From contig NZ_JACSEU010000001.1 in assembly GCF_014334335.1 (NCBI RefSeq), forward strand, positions 186,001-250,000: a stretch of DNA of 64,000 nt, written 5' to 3'. Below, one piece after another: positions 42,501 to 51,612 of the stretch (position 1 is its first letter; every line of letters begins with the position of its first letter). Both the position numbers and the translations under genes were made by a program. A model generated the notes under the pieces. It made no database searches. It saw nothing but the letters and a program-made list of their open reading frames with translations, and had not been told where the DNA came from. Origin of the DNA: Treponema sp. Marseille-Q3903. Lineage in GTDB: Bacteria > Spirochaetota > Spirochaetia > Treponematales > Treponemataceae.

Positions 42501-44216
42501 ATGGAAGTATTTCTTGGGATTCCCGCTGCTGATGGAATCGGGATTGGCACTGCCTTTGTAATTCCGGAAGCTGTAAAACGAGCTATTCCGCAGCATCACA
42601 TCAATATCGATCAGATAAACCGAGGTTGGACTCGTTTTGAAAACGCCGTTCAGACTGTCACTGTAAATCTTTCGGAACAGTTGGATTCTCTTTCCAGAAC
42701 AGACCAGCGCGATAAAGCGCAGCGTGAGATTTTTGAAACTTATGTTTTGATGCTTGAGGATCCCGTGTTTAAGGAAGAGGTTCGTGATTTTTACAAAAAA
42801 GAGCTTTTCAACATAGAATACACAGTTCAGTTTAAAGCAGAAGAATACGCTTCTAAATTGCGTCAATCAGGAAACGATTACTTAGCAGAGAGAGCTCAAG
42901 ATATAACAGACATTTTCGGCCGCGTTTTAGACGAAATGCTAGACATACATCCGTTTGATATAAATTCAGTCCCTGATGGCTCTGTGATTCTTGCAACATC
43001 TTTGAGTTCATCAGATACTATCGTCCTTTCTAAACGTAAAATTGCCGGTCTTGCTCTAACAGAAGGCGGAGTCTCAAGCCACGTAGTCATCCTTGCTCGC
43101 AACTATGGAATTCCAACAGTTGTCGGACTCGAAGCAATTACAAGCAAAGTTAGAAACGGTGAAACAGTTATCATAGACGGAAAAGCGGCAGAACTCCTTG
43201 TAAGCCCTGCTCGCAGCACAATCGAAGAATACAAGCAAAAAATCCGTGAAGAATATTTACGAAAACAAAGCCTTAAGGCCTTTTTAAATAAACCTGCCAT
43301 TACAAAAGATGGAATTCTTTTTAAGCTTTACGCAAATATCGGTACTCCTGAAGAAGCTGAAATGGCACTTGCAGAAGGTGCAGACGGAATTGGTCTTTTC
43401 CGCACTGAGTTTTTATACATGGCACAGAGTGGAGCTTCAATGAATGCGGCAGCTCGTTCGTTCAGCGAACAAACTCAGTTTGAAGCGTACAAAACGGTCC
43501 TTCAGACAATGGGAGATAAACCTGTTACAATCCGCACACTCGACGCAGGTGGTGACAAACTTATCAACTCTGTAGATATCCCCGTTTTTGATGAAAAAAA
43601 TCCTCTGATGGGATTACGGGCGGTACGCCTTTGTCTTGAATGTCCAAATGTTTTTAAAACTCAGCTTAGAGCGCTTTATAGGGCAAGTGTTTACGGAAAT
43701 TTGAAAATCATGTTCCCGTTGATTACTAGCGTTGAACAGGTAAAACAATGCCTTGAAATTGTAAACCAAGTTCAAACAGAGTTGTCAAACGAAAAAATTC
43801 CGTTCAAAAAAGATACCCCAGTCGGAATCATGGTCGAGACCGCAGCTGCAGCTCTTATTTCTGACTGCCTTGTAAATGTAACAGATTTTTTCAGCCTTGG
43901 AACAAATGACCTTACACAGTACACGCTCGGAGTTGATCGAGAAAATTCTCACGTTTCAAGTTTGTACAACGAATTTAGCCTCGCAGTACTTCGCCTGATT
44001 GAAATGACAATTCGGGCTGGAAACGACGCAAACATCCCGGTTTCTGTCTGCGGTGAAATGGCAGGAAAAAGCGACAGCATAATGGTTCTTGCAGGAATGG
44101 GAATCAGAAATCTCAGCATGAGCCCAAAACATATTTCCAGCACAAAGGAACTTCTTTCTCACTTTACAATTGCAGAATTAGAAGCGATTTCGGCAAAGCA
44201 TCTAAACAACCTTTAG
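42501..44216 (+). CDS. ptsI: Phosphoenolpyruvate-protein phosphotransferase (PTS enzyme I)
   Basis: A 571-residue enzyme I. The swivelling domain carries the phospho-accepting His194 in TEGGVSSHVVILARNYGIPTVVG, and the PEP-binding barrel shows GADGIGLFRTEFLYM, TIRTLDAGGDK, NPLMGLRAVRLCL, GIMVETAAA, FFSLGTNDLTQYTLGVDR and the acid-base Cys in VSVCGEMAG. All catalytic residues are present. No HPr or EII gene is in this window, so sugar transport versus a regulatory phosphorelay cannot be decided. No ribosome-binding site; it is expressed from a promoter adjacent to the ATG. Confidence 0.96.
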   Translation: MEVFLGIPAADGIGIGTAFVIPEAVKRAIPQHHINIDQINRGWTRFENAVQTVTVNLSEQLDSLSRTDQRDKAQREIFETYVLMLEDPVFKEEVRDFYKKELFNIEYTVQFKAEEYASKLRQSGNDYLAERAQDITDIFGRVLDEMLDIHPFDINSVPDGSVILATSLSSSDTIVLSKRKIAGLALTEGGVSSHVVILARNYGIPTVVGLEAITSKVRNGETVIIDGKAAELLVSPARSTIEEYKQKIREEYLRKQSLKAFLNKPAITKDGILFKLYANIGTPEEAEMALAEGADGIGLFRTEFLYMAQSGASMNAAARSFSEQTQFEAYKTVLQTMGDKPVTIRTLDAGGDKLINSVDIPVFDEKNPLMGLRAVRLCLECPNVFKTQLRALYRASVYGNLKIMFPLITSVEQVKQCLEIVNQVQTELSNEKIPFKKDTPVGIMVETAAAALISDCLVNVTDFFSLGTNDLTQYTLGVDRENSHVSSLYNEFSLAVLRLIEMTIRAGNDANIPVSVCGEMAGKSDSIMVLAGMGIRNLSMSPKHISSTKELLSHFTIAELEAISAKHLNNL

Positions 44217-44237
44217 AACAAAGAACCAGGAAAGTTT

Positions 44238-45773
44238 ATGGCAAAGAAAAAAAATAAGCCTGATTTCAGCAACCCAAAAAAAAGCGAAGAACTGAAGAGA
44301 GAAAACGCAGAACAGGCAGATTTTATATATGACAATTCTCAAGACAAAGTAAAAATTGAAGAAGATGGCACGATAACAGTAAACGATGACAACATCGACC
44401 CTCGTGAGCTTGAATACGAAGGGCTTCCTCTTGTTGTAATTGCCGGTCGTCCAAACGTCGGAAAATCTACACTTTTCAACCGTTTTTTACAAAAAAGGAT
44501 TGCTATCACAAATGATGCTCCCGGTGTTACTCGTGACCCTGTTGAAGCAACTGCGATTTTAAATGGAAAGCCTGTTCATCTTGTCGATACGGGCGGCTAC
44601 AAATTGACAAGAGACATTGGGTCAAAAGAAGCGGAACTCGACGATTTTGTGGTTGAGCGCTCTCTAGAAATGATTGAGCGGGCTGATGTGGTAATTCTCG
44701 TGCTTGATGCAACAGAAATAAACGGAGAAGATGAAGAATTCTTAATAAAGATGCGTCCTTTCTGGAAAAAGGTAATTGCGGTCGTAAACAAAACGGAAGG
44801 CGGGAAAAACGAAGCGGAGGCATGGAATTATGCAAAATACGGTTTTAACAACCTTCTTCTGATTTCGGCAGAGCACGGAGACCGCATAAGCGACCTTACA
44901 AAATTGATAACAGAAAAATGCGATTTCAGCAATGTAAAACTCTTAAGCAGTGACAGTCCAATCAAGATTGCAATTCTTGGAAAACCTAACACCGGAAAAT
45001 CAACTCTCTCTAACCGTCTGACACACAGCAAAAATTCAATTGTCTGCGATTATGCAGGAACAACAAGAGATGTCGTTGAAGGAGAATTTGAATATGCAGG
45101 TAAGCACTTTAAAGTTCTCGACACAGCCGGCATCCGTCGTAAAGCAAAAGTCCACGACGATGTTGAATATTATTCTGTGAACCGCGCAATCAAAACTTTA
45201 GACGAATGTGATATCGTATTCCTTTTAATCGACGCCGTTGAAGGACTTGCCGAACAAGATAAAAAAATCTGCTCGCTCGCTTATGAAAAAGGACGTGGAA
45301 TCATATTTGTCTTGAATAAATGGGATCTGCGCGAAGAAAAAAGCAATAAAACTGTAAAAGAAACACGCACTTGGATGAACATCATGTTCGGTCAAATGGA
45401 TTTTGCTCCGATTCTTCCACTTTCTGCTCTTCAAGGAAAAGGGATCAAAGAGCTTTTGAATACTGCAATTGACTTGTACGAACAGCTTTCAAGGCGAATC
45501 GGGACATCAGCATTGAACAACGCCTTGCAAGATTGGCTAGACCGTTATCCGCCACCTGCAAGTAAAACTGCGCACTTCAAAATAAGATATATGATTCAGG
45601 AAAGTGTAAATCCTGTTTCTTTTATCATTTTTGCAACACGCCCAGAGGTTGTACCGGAATCTTATATAACATATTTAAAAAACAGAATCCGCGAAGACTT
45701 GGGGTTTGACCATATTCCTGTTCAACTTGAACTTAAAGCCAGCCGCCAGCAGTGGGAAGACAGAAAACAATGA
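44238..45773 (+). CDS. der: GTPase Der (EngA), ribosome assembly factor
   Basis: A 511-residue double GTPase. G1 motifs are GRPNVGKST at about residue 70 and GKPNTGKST at about residue 250, with DTGGY, NKTEGG, DTAGIRRKAKV and NKWDLRE as the remaining G boxes. The C-terminal KH-like domain follows (ALNNALQDWLDRYPPPASKTAHFKIRYMIQ). The N-terminus has about 60 extra, highly charged residues (MAKKKNKPDFSNPKKSEELK) compared with the usual Der. It acts in 50S subunit maturation. An AGGAAAG ribosome-binding site and a 21-bp gap place it in the ptsI operon. Confidence 0.96.
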   Translation: MAKKKNKPDFSNPKKSEELKRENAEQADFIYDNSQDKVKIEEDGTITVNDDNIDPRELEYEGLPLVVIAGRPNVGKSTLFNRFLQKRIAITNDAPGVTRDPVEATAILNGKPVHLVDTGGYKLTRDIGSKEAELDDFVVERSLEMIERADVVILVLDATEINGEDEEFLIKMRPFWKKVIAVVNKTEGGKNEAEAWNYAKYGFNNLLLISAEHGDRISDLTKLITEKCDFSNVKLLSSDSPIKIAILGKPNTGKSTLSNRLTHSKNSIVCDYAGTTRDVVEGEFEYAGKHFKVLDTAGIRRKAKVHDDVEYYSVNRAIKTLDECDIVFLLIDAVEGLAEQDKKICSLAYEKGRGIIFVLNKWDLREEKSNKTVKETRTWMNIMFGQMDFAPILPLSALQGKGIKELLNTAIDLYEQLSRRIGTSALNNALQDWLDRYPPPASKTAHFKIRYMIQESVNPVSFIIFATRPEVVPESYITYLKNRIREDLGFDHIPVQLELKASRQQWEDRKQ

Positions 45774-46093
45774 CTTATTCAATCGGGGATGTTGAGGATT
45801 TGACAGGTGTAAAAGCTCATATTTTACGTTATTGGGAAGATGTCATTCCAGGCTTTTCACCACAAAAAGATATGAGCGGACGGCGGGTTTATTCGCAACA
45901 CGAAATTGAACTTATTTTTCGTCTCAAGTATCTGATTAATGAAAAAAAATTTACTGCAGAAGGAGCCGGTCAGCAGATTCTTGAAGAGTCTCAGGTTGTG
46001 CAAAATAACATAGATTTGATTCAACAGATAAGAGAATGCCGCTCTGAACTGAGCAATGTATATTTGAAAATACACAACGCGAGAAAATTATGA
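45770..46093 (+). CDS. MerR-family regulator, short form
   Basis: A 107-residue protein with a MerR winged helix: YSIGDVEDLTGVKAHILRYWEDVIPGFSPQKDMSGRRVYSQHEIELIFRLKYLINEKKFTAEGAGQQILEE. Only a short helical tail follows, with no ligand domain or metal-binding Cys. I take the ATG at 45770, which overlaps the der stop (ATGA). A longer in-frame start would lie inside der. It overlaps the next gene likewise. The target is unknown. Other small MerR proteins next to housekeeping genes control chromosome- or metabolism-related operons. Confidence 0.85.
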   Translation: MTYSIGDVEDLTGVKAHILRYWEDVIPGFSPQKDMSGRRVYSQHEIELIFRLKYLINEKKFTAEGAGQQILEESQVVQNNIDLIQQIRECRSELSNVYLKIHNARKL

Positions 46094-47403
46094 CAGAAAA
46101 ATTTTATCAGAATTTTATAGACCACAAAAAAACAAAGACAAACAAAGGGAATAAAACAAAAAAAACAATTAAACACGACAAAAATACCTTTAAAAATTCC
46201 GTTGAAAAAAAAATTGCCGACATGTCTGAAATAAAACATATTTCACTTTTTTCTGCAAAAAATATCACAAAAGATGCTGTAAATATTTTAAATAATTTTG
46301 ATGAAATTATTCAGGGAGTAAACCCTCTAAATTCACGCCAACTCCAACAGCTGCCGGACAACATCAGAAATCTTTCGCATCTTCTTACAGACAACAGAAG
46401 TGAACGCCGTCTCGGTTATATGAACGATAATGTTCAACTGAGTGCCTACATTCGCTATTACACATGGTGGAATCTTGTCCGCATCACAAGGCTGTTTGCA
46501 AATTTACCGGAGACTTGTTTCCCTTCAAAAGATGAAATTTGCCTAGATATCGGAAGCGGTCCTCTCACTGTTATAACTGCATTGTGGCTTTCAAGGCCCG
46601 AATTGCGAAAACTCCGCCTTACTTGGTATTGCCTCGACATTTCTGCAAATTCAATGGCGCTCGGAGAAGATATTTATCTTTCCATCGTTGCTAAAAGTGA
46701 AGAGGAGCCATGGCGTATCATTCGCGTAAAAGGTTCTTTCGGAACCGAGATAAGGCAAAAAGCTGATTTTATCACATCTGCAAATATGTTCAATGAACTC
46801 AACCAATCAAGCGAAATGCCGCCCGAGTATCAAACAAAAAAGTATTTTACGCAGCTAAAAGCTTACTCGACACCACATGCAAAATTTTTGTTTATAGAGC
46901 CGGGCATCCCAAAATCCGCACGAACATTGAGTTTGCTCCGCGACCGCTTTATAAGCAATGGAAAATTTATTTTAGCGCCATGCCCACATCAAGGCGAATG
47001 TCCAATGAATGGATTTAAGGCATATACAGGAAGCAAAAACAAATGGTGCAATTTTGCTTTCAGCACAGAAGACGCTCCTCCGAGACTTTTGAAGCTAAGT
47101 GAAAATGCAAAATTGCCGAAAGAGCGCGCAACTTTGAGTTTTATTTCTATTGTAGATAGCGAAGTTTCCACTCAGAATCAAAACCGCAATAAAGATAAGA
47201 GTGAAATAAAATGCCGTGTTACATCTGACACTTTCAAGCTGCCGGGAAACTTTACCGGACATTACGCTTGCACGGAGCGTGGACTTGCCCTTTTAAAAAG
47301 TCATGCAAAAATCAACTCCGGAGATGCATTCTGCGTTAAAATAAAAACACCGGATTCTCTCCCAAAAGATGAAAAATCCGGTGCCGTTATAATTGAGTTA
47401 TAA
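46090..47403 (+). CDS. Rsm22-like small-ribosomal-subunit methyltransferase
   Basis: A 437-residue protein. A Lys-rich N-terminus is followed by an Rsm22-type SAM domain: EICLDIGSGPLTVITALWLSRPELRKL (motif I), LTWYCLDISANSMALGEDI, FLFIEPGIPKSARTLSLLRDRF, then the Fe-S/zinc ligands LAPCPHQGECPMN and WCNFAF, and the C-terminal RATLSFISI and FKLPGNFTGHYACTERGLALL. Rsm22 proteins bind an Fe-S cluster and act on the 30S subunit. The exact modification in bacteria is not established. It overlaps merR as ATGA. A terminator for the opposite gene lies within its last 60 bases. Confidence 0.88.
   Translation: MTEKFYQNFIDHKKTKTNKGNKTKKTIKHDKNTFKNSVEKKIADMSEIKHISLFSAKNITKDAVNILNNFDEIIQGVNPLNSRQLQQLPDNIRNLSHLLTDNRSERRLGYMNDNVQLSAYIRYYTWWNLVRITRLFANLPETCFPSKDEICLDIGSGPLTVITALWLSRPELRKLRLTWYCLDISANSMALGEDIYLSIVAKSEEEPWRIIRVKGSFGTEIRQKADFITSANMFNELNQSSEMPPEYQTKKYFTQLKAYSTPHAKFLFIEPGIPKSARTLSLLRDRFISNGKFILAPCPHQGECPMNGFKAYTGSKNKWCNFAFSTEDAPPRLLKLSENAKLPKERATLSFISIVDSEVSTQNQNRNKDKSEIKCRVTSDTFKLPGNFTGHYACTERGLALLKSHAKINSGDAFCVKIKTPDSLPKDEKSGAVIIEL
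47339..47383 (-). terminator. Intrinsic terminator of the DUF-like membrane gene, inside rsm22
   Basis: On the minus strand CACCGGATT, an 18-nt loop and AATCCGGTG form a 9-bp stem followed at once by TTTTTATTTTAA. It follows the stop of the membrane-protein gene ending at 47406 by about 23 bases and lies wholly within the coding 3' end of the convergent Rsm22-like gene. Confidence 0.75.
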
Positions 47404-47405
47404 AG

Positions 47406-47810
47406 TTATCTCTTTACTGTGCTGCATAGAGCGATAATCCAACCTGCGCAGGCAAGGTAGAATCCCCACGTCGCATTTTTAAGCAAAAGTTTTCCGCCCA
47501 TCCTGTAGATTCCCCCGTTTGTCATAAAACCGACAACAAGGATAATTCCGCCGGCAATACTGCAAATCAGGAACAGAATTTTCAATGCGCCGAGATTCGG
47601 AATAAAGCTCGCAACAACTCCGGCAACTGCACCTGCAAAAATCAAAATTGCGCCAATTGTAACAAATCCAAATCTGTCAAAATTGATAAATTTGAACCCG
47701 TTTGCAGAACTTCCAAAAAGTCCTTTAATCATTGGACAGCAAAATCCAACCACAACAAGAGCCATACCGATAAGGTATAAGAATCCAAATACGTCTCTTT
47801 TCTTTGCCAT
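47406..47810 (-). CDS. Small four-helix membrane protein, unknown function
   Basis: A 134-residue protein with four hydrophobic segments (about residues 10-30, 50-72, 78-97 and 112-130) and no recognised motif beyond a short basic N-terminus (MAKKRD) and C-terminus (VKR). AAGGAG ribosome-binding site. It ends 2 bp from the convergent Rsm22-like gene and has its own terminator. Confidence 0.75.
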   Translation of the reverse strand: MAKKRDVFGFLYLIGMALVVVGFCCPMIKGLFGSSANGFKFINFDRFGFVTIGAILIFAGAVAGVVASFIPNLGALKILFLICSIAGGIILVVGFMTNGGIYRMGGKLLLKNATWGFYLACAGWIIALCSTVKR

Positions 47811-47907
47811 AATAATAAACTCCTTATTATATATAACTGTCTATTCATTTTATAGATTTTAAAATAATCAGTCAAAAGCCTTATCAAGATTGCAGCAAGA
47901 ATTTGTC

Positions 47908-47936
47908 TTGCATTGGCATTCTTTTATGTCTATACT
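47908..47936 (+). promoter_or_regulatory. Promoter of the WecA-like gene, leaderless type
   Basis: TTGCAT, 17-nt spacer, TATACT. Predicted +1 at 47943, three bases before the ATG at 47946. An alternative ATG at 47913 lies between the two hexamers, which argues against it as the true start. Confidence 0.7.
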
Positions 47937-47945
47937 TGGAATAAC

Positions 47946-49013
47946 ATGAAGATGTTTCTACTTGTCATACTGTCTGCAACCATCTCTTTAATATCTATGC
48001 CTTTGATTATAAAATTTTGCAAGCAGTTCAATTTATATGATTATTCGAACGCACGTAAAATTCATTCTGGAAATATACCTAGACTTGGCGGTATCGGTGT
48101 TTTTTTAGCATACGCTATCACCTCTCTTTTATACATTTTTTTTACAAACGACAATAATTTTTCACGCGAGATTTATTTTGTGATCGCAGGTTCAATCATA
48201 TTTATCTTTGCTATTATCGATGATATTTTTAATCTCCATGCAATCATTAAGCTCCTCGTTCAATTAGGCGCTGTTTTTCTCGTAACATCTCATGGATTCC
48301 GTTTTACTCAAATATTAGGATGGCTTCTACCAGCTCCCGTAAGTTATATTTTGACTTTCGGATGGATTTTAGGAGTGATAAACGCTTACAATCTGATTGA
48401 CGGGCTTGACGGGCTTTGCGGCTCGCTTTCATTCACTGCAATCACGACTTTAGGAATAATTTATTTACTATCAGGAAACAATGAAGCGATATTGTGCTTT
48501 GTGCTTGCTGCCGCAATTTTTGGATTTCTGTGCTACAACTGGCCGCCTGCAAAACTTTTTATGGGCGACAACGGCAGTCAATTTCTCGGGTTTATGATTG
48601 CAACGTTCCCTCTTTACACTTCAAGCGACGTATTCGAATACAATAAATTTCTTATGATGCTTGTCATAACAGCATTTCCCGTATTTGACACAATCGCCGC
48701 AATCTGGAGACGTTTGCGCGACCACAGACCGATAATGTCAGCAGACCGCTTCCATCTTCACCATAAACTTTTAAATCTCGGTTACTCTAAAACAAAAGCA
48801 TTATATTTAATTGTCGTGATGCAGATTATTTTGTGCATCATAGTGATTATTTCTTACTTTTTGGGTGCAAAAAAAGGTTCTTCGGTTTTACTGGAATCAC
48901 TTGCATTTGTGACATTGTTCTTCAGCATAATTCACTTTGCAAATAAAGCTGCCGTCAAAAAAATGGAAGACAAGGAATCTGCTGACGACAAATTTTCATC
49001 AGAAAAAAAATAG
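47946..49013 (+). CDS. WecA/TagO-like undecaprenyl-phosphate sugar-phosphate transferase
   Basis: A 355-residue membrane enzyme of the MraY/WecA family with about eleven hydrophobic segments. Family motifs: IHSGNIPRLGG, IIDDIFNLHA (Mg-binding Asp pair), GVINAYNLIDGLDGLCG, AKLFMGDNGSQFLG and RDHRPIMSADRFHLHHKLLNLGYS. The HLHH motif and lack of the MraY-specific peptide loop favour the WecA/TagO/WbpL side, which loads a HexNAc-1-phosphate on undecaprenyl phosphate for surface polysaccharide. I choose the ATG at 47946 because it directly follows a good promoter. No glycosyltransferase cluster surrounds it. Confidence 0.9.
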   Translation: MKMFLLVILSATISLISMPLIIKFCKQFNLYDYSNARKIHSGNIPRLGGIGVFLAYAITSLLYIFFTNDNNFSREIYFVIAGSIIFIFAIIDDIFNLHAIIKLLVQLGAVFLVTSHGFRFTQILGWLLPAPVSYILTFGWILGVINAYNLIDGLDGLCGSLSFTAITTLGIIYLLSGNNEAILCFVLAAAIFGFLCYNWPPAKLFMGDNGSQFLGFMIATFPLYTSSDVFEYNKFLMMLVITAFPVFDTIAAIWRRLRDHRPIMSADRFHLHHKLLNLGYSKTKALYLIVVMQIILCIIVIISYFLGAKKGSSVLLESLAFVTLFFSIIHFANKAAVKKMEDKESADDKFSSEKK

Positions 49014-49112
49014 TCTAAAACTACCTCTGATTAAACCCGAAAAACTTATTTTATAATGATTTTCCAAGTTTCAAACGATAGGCTTTCAAAAACTGTAGAC
49101 CTGTTTTTTTTC

Positions 49113-49140
49113 TTGATTTTCTTGGTTTCTATATTAAAAT
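49113..49140 (+). promoter_or_regulatory. Promoter of the kinase-regulator pair, leaderless type
   Basis: TTGATT, 16-nt spacer, TAAAAT ending 6 nt before the ATG at 49147. The predicted +1 coincides with the start codon. Confidence 0.45.
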
Positions 49141-49146
49141 CATTAC

Positions 49147-50850
49147 ATGCACCAAAAGCGTTTTAGAGACGAGTTAAGACAAAGTTTATTGATTCACTCT
49201 CTTGTTCCCGTCATAATCGCAACCTTTGTGTTTCTTATATGCTCCTACATAATTTGGCTTTATGCTCTTACTAATTCAATGGACAGAGACTTGGAAAACT
49301 ATGAGATTTTCCTTGATGATTCATTTTCAAAATATTCAGATTTTCTTTATAAAATCCCAGAACTTGACTTAGATCTATTGGAAAATGACATAGAAGCAAA
49401 AGCTGAATTCAACAGACGTCTTTATTTATTTCTAAATTCACAAAAAATAAAAGGAAACTTTTTTTTAACAGATAAAAATTTCAATCTAATACTTTGCTCA
49501 AAAGCTAATGCAAGCGCTAAAAAAAAACAATGCTCAGAGGTTCAGAAAGTAATTAAAAGTGGAGGCCTTTCAGAAGATTTTAAACATTTCCTATGGTATG
49601 AAAAAGATGGAGAATTTCCTTCGCTTTTTATATACCGTAAATTGCAAGGTTCTGGTGGCACGGCGGGTTTTATTCTCCAACCAAAGAATATCGTTGAAAC
49701 AGAAGAAATAAACGCGCAACATTTTGCAATAAGCGATAAATTTGGACGAATTTTTCAAACAAACACTCCGATGTTTTTTGGAGCAAATGGAAAAATAAAC
49801 CCCAGAATTTCATCAATAAAAGGTTTTTTCCTCCAAGGAAACCTTTATTATTATATAAAAAAAATATATTTAAAAAACTTTAGTTTTGAGCTTTATATCG
49901 CAAAAGGCGTACAAGAAATGTTCTCAATGTTTAAAATTCTTCTTGCAGTCTCTGGAGGTTTTATCATTCTCCAAGCGCTCACGATATGGAAAAGTTCCAA
50001 CATTATTGCAAAGAAAAAAACTAAACTCTTAGAGGAGATGGTTGAATCTTTTAAAAAAGTGTCTGACGGCTATCTTCAGGAACGTCTCTATATTCAAAGC
50101 CCTGAAGAATTTTCAATAATAAGTGAATCATACAATAAAATGCTAGAAAACGTGCAAAATCTCATAAAGAAAAACGAAGAGCAGATGCAGCAGGCTATAA
50201 ACTTAAATCTAAGACTTCTTGAGATTCGGTTTAACAAGCACTTCCTTTTCAATACCCTTGAAACAGTCAGATTTATGACAAGAATAAGTCCAGAAATTGC
50301 TGAAGAAATTGTCGTCAGGCTCTCAAACTTGCTAAGATACAGTATAAAACATGGCGATGAGACAGTAGAACTCAATGAAGATATTGGCTATGTAAAAGAC
50401 TATTTTCAGATTCTTTCATACAGATTTAGAAGTCGAATGATTTTTTCAATAGATGTAGACGATGCTGTTGGTGAATGTCTTGTTCCCAAACTTATATTTC
50501 AACCTCTTGTTGAAAACAGCATAAAATATGGACTTGATGAAAAGCAAAGCGTAAATATTGAAATTTCAGTTAAAAGAAAAAATGAGGACATTGTTATAAC
50601 AATATCAGACAATGGGCCTGGAATAGAAACTGAAAAACTAAGGCAGATTATGGACGAAATCTATGAAAACACAAAATGTACACACATAGGTGTTTATAGC
50701 GTACACCGAAGACTCGTATTGATGTACGGAAAACCTTATGGAATTTCAATAACAAGCACAAGGAATGAAGGGACCAAAATTGAGCTTCTGTTGCCGTTCA
50801 TAAAAAAATCGGAGAAAAAAAATGATGACTGTACTTATTGCCGAGGATGA
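49147..50850 (+). CDS. Sensor histidine kinase, LytS/YesM family
   Basis: A 567-residue membrane sensor: transmembrane segment at about 17-42, an extracytoplasmic domain of about 210 residues, a second segment at about 257-280, a HAMP-like linker, then the HisKA_7TM/YesM-type phosphoacceptor LEIRFNKHFLFNTLETVRFM with His365, and the HATPase_c domain (N box LVENSIKYGLDE, G box ISDNGPGI, G2 RNEGTKIELLLPF). This architecture is typical of kinases that sense extracellular carbohydrate or peptide signals. The response-regulator gene starts inside its 3' end. Confidence 0.92.
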   Translation: MHQKRFRDELRQSLLIHSLVPVIIATFVFLICSYIIWLYALTNSMDRDLENYEIFLDDSFSKYSDFLYKIPELDLDLLENDIEAKAEFNRRLYLFLNSQKIKGNFFLTDKNFNLILCSKANASAKKKQCSEVQKVIKSGGLSEDFKHFLWYEKDGEFPSLFIYRKLQGSGGTAGFILQPKNIVETEEINAQHFAISDKFGRIFQTNTPMFFGANGKINPRISSIKGFFLQGNLYYYIKKIYLKNFSFELYIAKGVQEMFSMFKILLAVSGGFIILQALTIWKSSNIIAKKKTKLLEEMVESFKKVSDGYLQERLYIQSPEEFSIISESYNKMLENVQNLIKKNEEQMQQAINLNLRLLEIRFNKHFLFNTLETVRFMTRISPEIAEEIVVRLSNLLRYSIKHGDETVELNEDIGYVKDYFQILSYRFRSRMIFSIDVDDAVGECLVPKLIFQPLVENSIKYGLDEKQSVNIEISVKRKNEDIVITISDNGPGIETEKLRQIMDEIYENTKCTHIGVYSVHRRLVLMYGKPYGISITSTRNEGTKIELLLPFIKKSEKKNDDCTYCRG

Positions 50851-51607
50851 AGACATAATCCTAAAAGGGCTTGTCCACCTCATAGACTGGAAAAGTATGG
50901 GGTGCAAAGTTATTGGGCAGGCTCATGATGGAGAAGAAGGAGAAAAGTTAATAAAAGCTCTACGACCAGACATAGTTCTTACAGACATAAAAATGCCTAA
51001 AAAAAGCGGAATAAAAATGATTGAAGATACTATTAATTTTTGCAAATTCAAAGCTATTTTGCTTACAAGCCATGCAGATTTTGATTATGCACAACAGGCG
51101 CTGCGGCTACATATTTTTGAGTATCTTCTCAAACCTGTCGATGAAAAAGAACTGAGGGAAACTGTAAAAAAAATACACAAAGAACTTGAAAAAGATGATG
51201 ATTACATAAAAAAGATGAGCCTCAAAGCCTCTGATTTGCACATTCTTGATTTTGATATAAACGAGGCTATAGACAAATGCCAATCAAGGCAAGTAAAGCA
51301 AGCGTTAAAAAATATACTGATATCTTATCAAGAACCTTTAAATATCAGCGATACTGCAAAAGAAATTGGTGTAAGCCAAGAATATCTTTCAAGAAAAATA
51401 AAAGAAGAGACTGGTAGAACTTTCACAGATATACTGAATATGCACAGAATCCAAAAATCGCTAGAACTTCTTGAAGACGGAAGTTTTCTGATGTATGAAG
51501 TTGCCTTGATAGTTGGTTTTTCAGAATATAAATATTTCTGCACTGTATTTAAAAAATATACAGGTAAAAGTCCAGGAGAAATAAAAAAGTCTTTTTCAGA
51601 TAAATAA
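50822..51607 (+). CDS. Response regulator, receiver plus AraC-type HTH
   Basis: A 261-residue YesN-type regulator, shorter than most because the linker is brief. The receiver domain (about 1-120) has VLIAEDED, phospho-acceptor in DIVLTDIKMPKKSG (about Asp55), the Thr/Ser of LLTSHADF and the Lys of YLLKPVDEKE. The AraC HTH pair follows (ISDTAKEIGVSQEYLSRKIKEETGRTF and FLMYEVALIVGFSEYKYFCTVFKKYTGKSPGEIKK). The GGAG site in the kinase gene precedes ATG-ATG at 50822/50825. It probably controls the nearby ABC importer. Confidence 0.93.
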   Translation: MMTVLIAEDEDIILKGLVHLIDWKSMGCKVIGQAHDGEEGEKLIKALRPDIVLTDIKMPKKSGIKMIEDTINFCKFKAILLTSHADFDYAQQALRLHIFEYLLKPVDEKELRETVKKIHKELEKDDDYIKKMSLKASDLHILDFDINEAIDKCQSRQVKQALKNILISYQEPLNISDTAKEIGVSQEYLSRKIKEETGRTFTDILNMHRIQKSLELLEDGSFLMYEVALIVGFSEYKYFCTVFKKYTGKSPGEIKKSFSDK

Positions 51608-51612
51608 CATCT

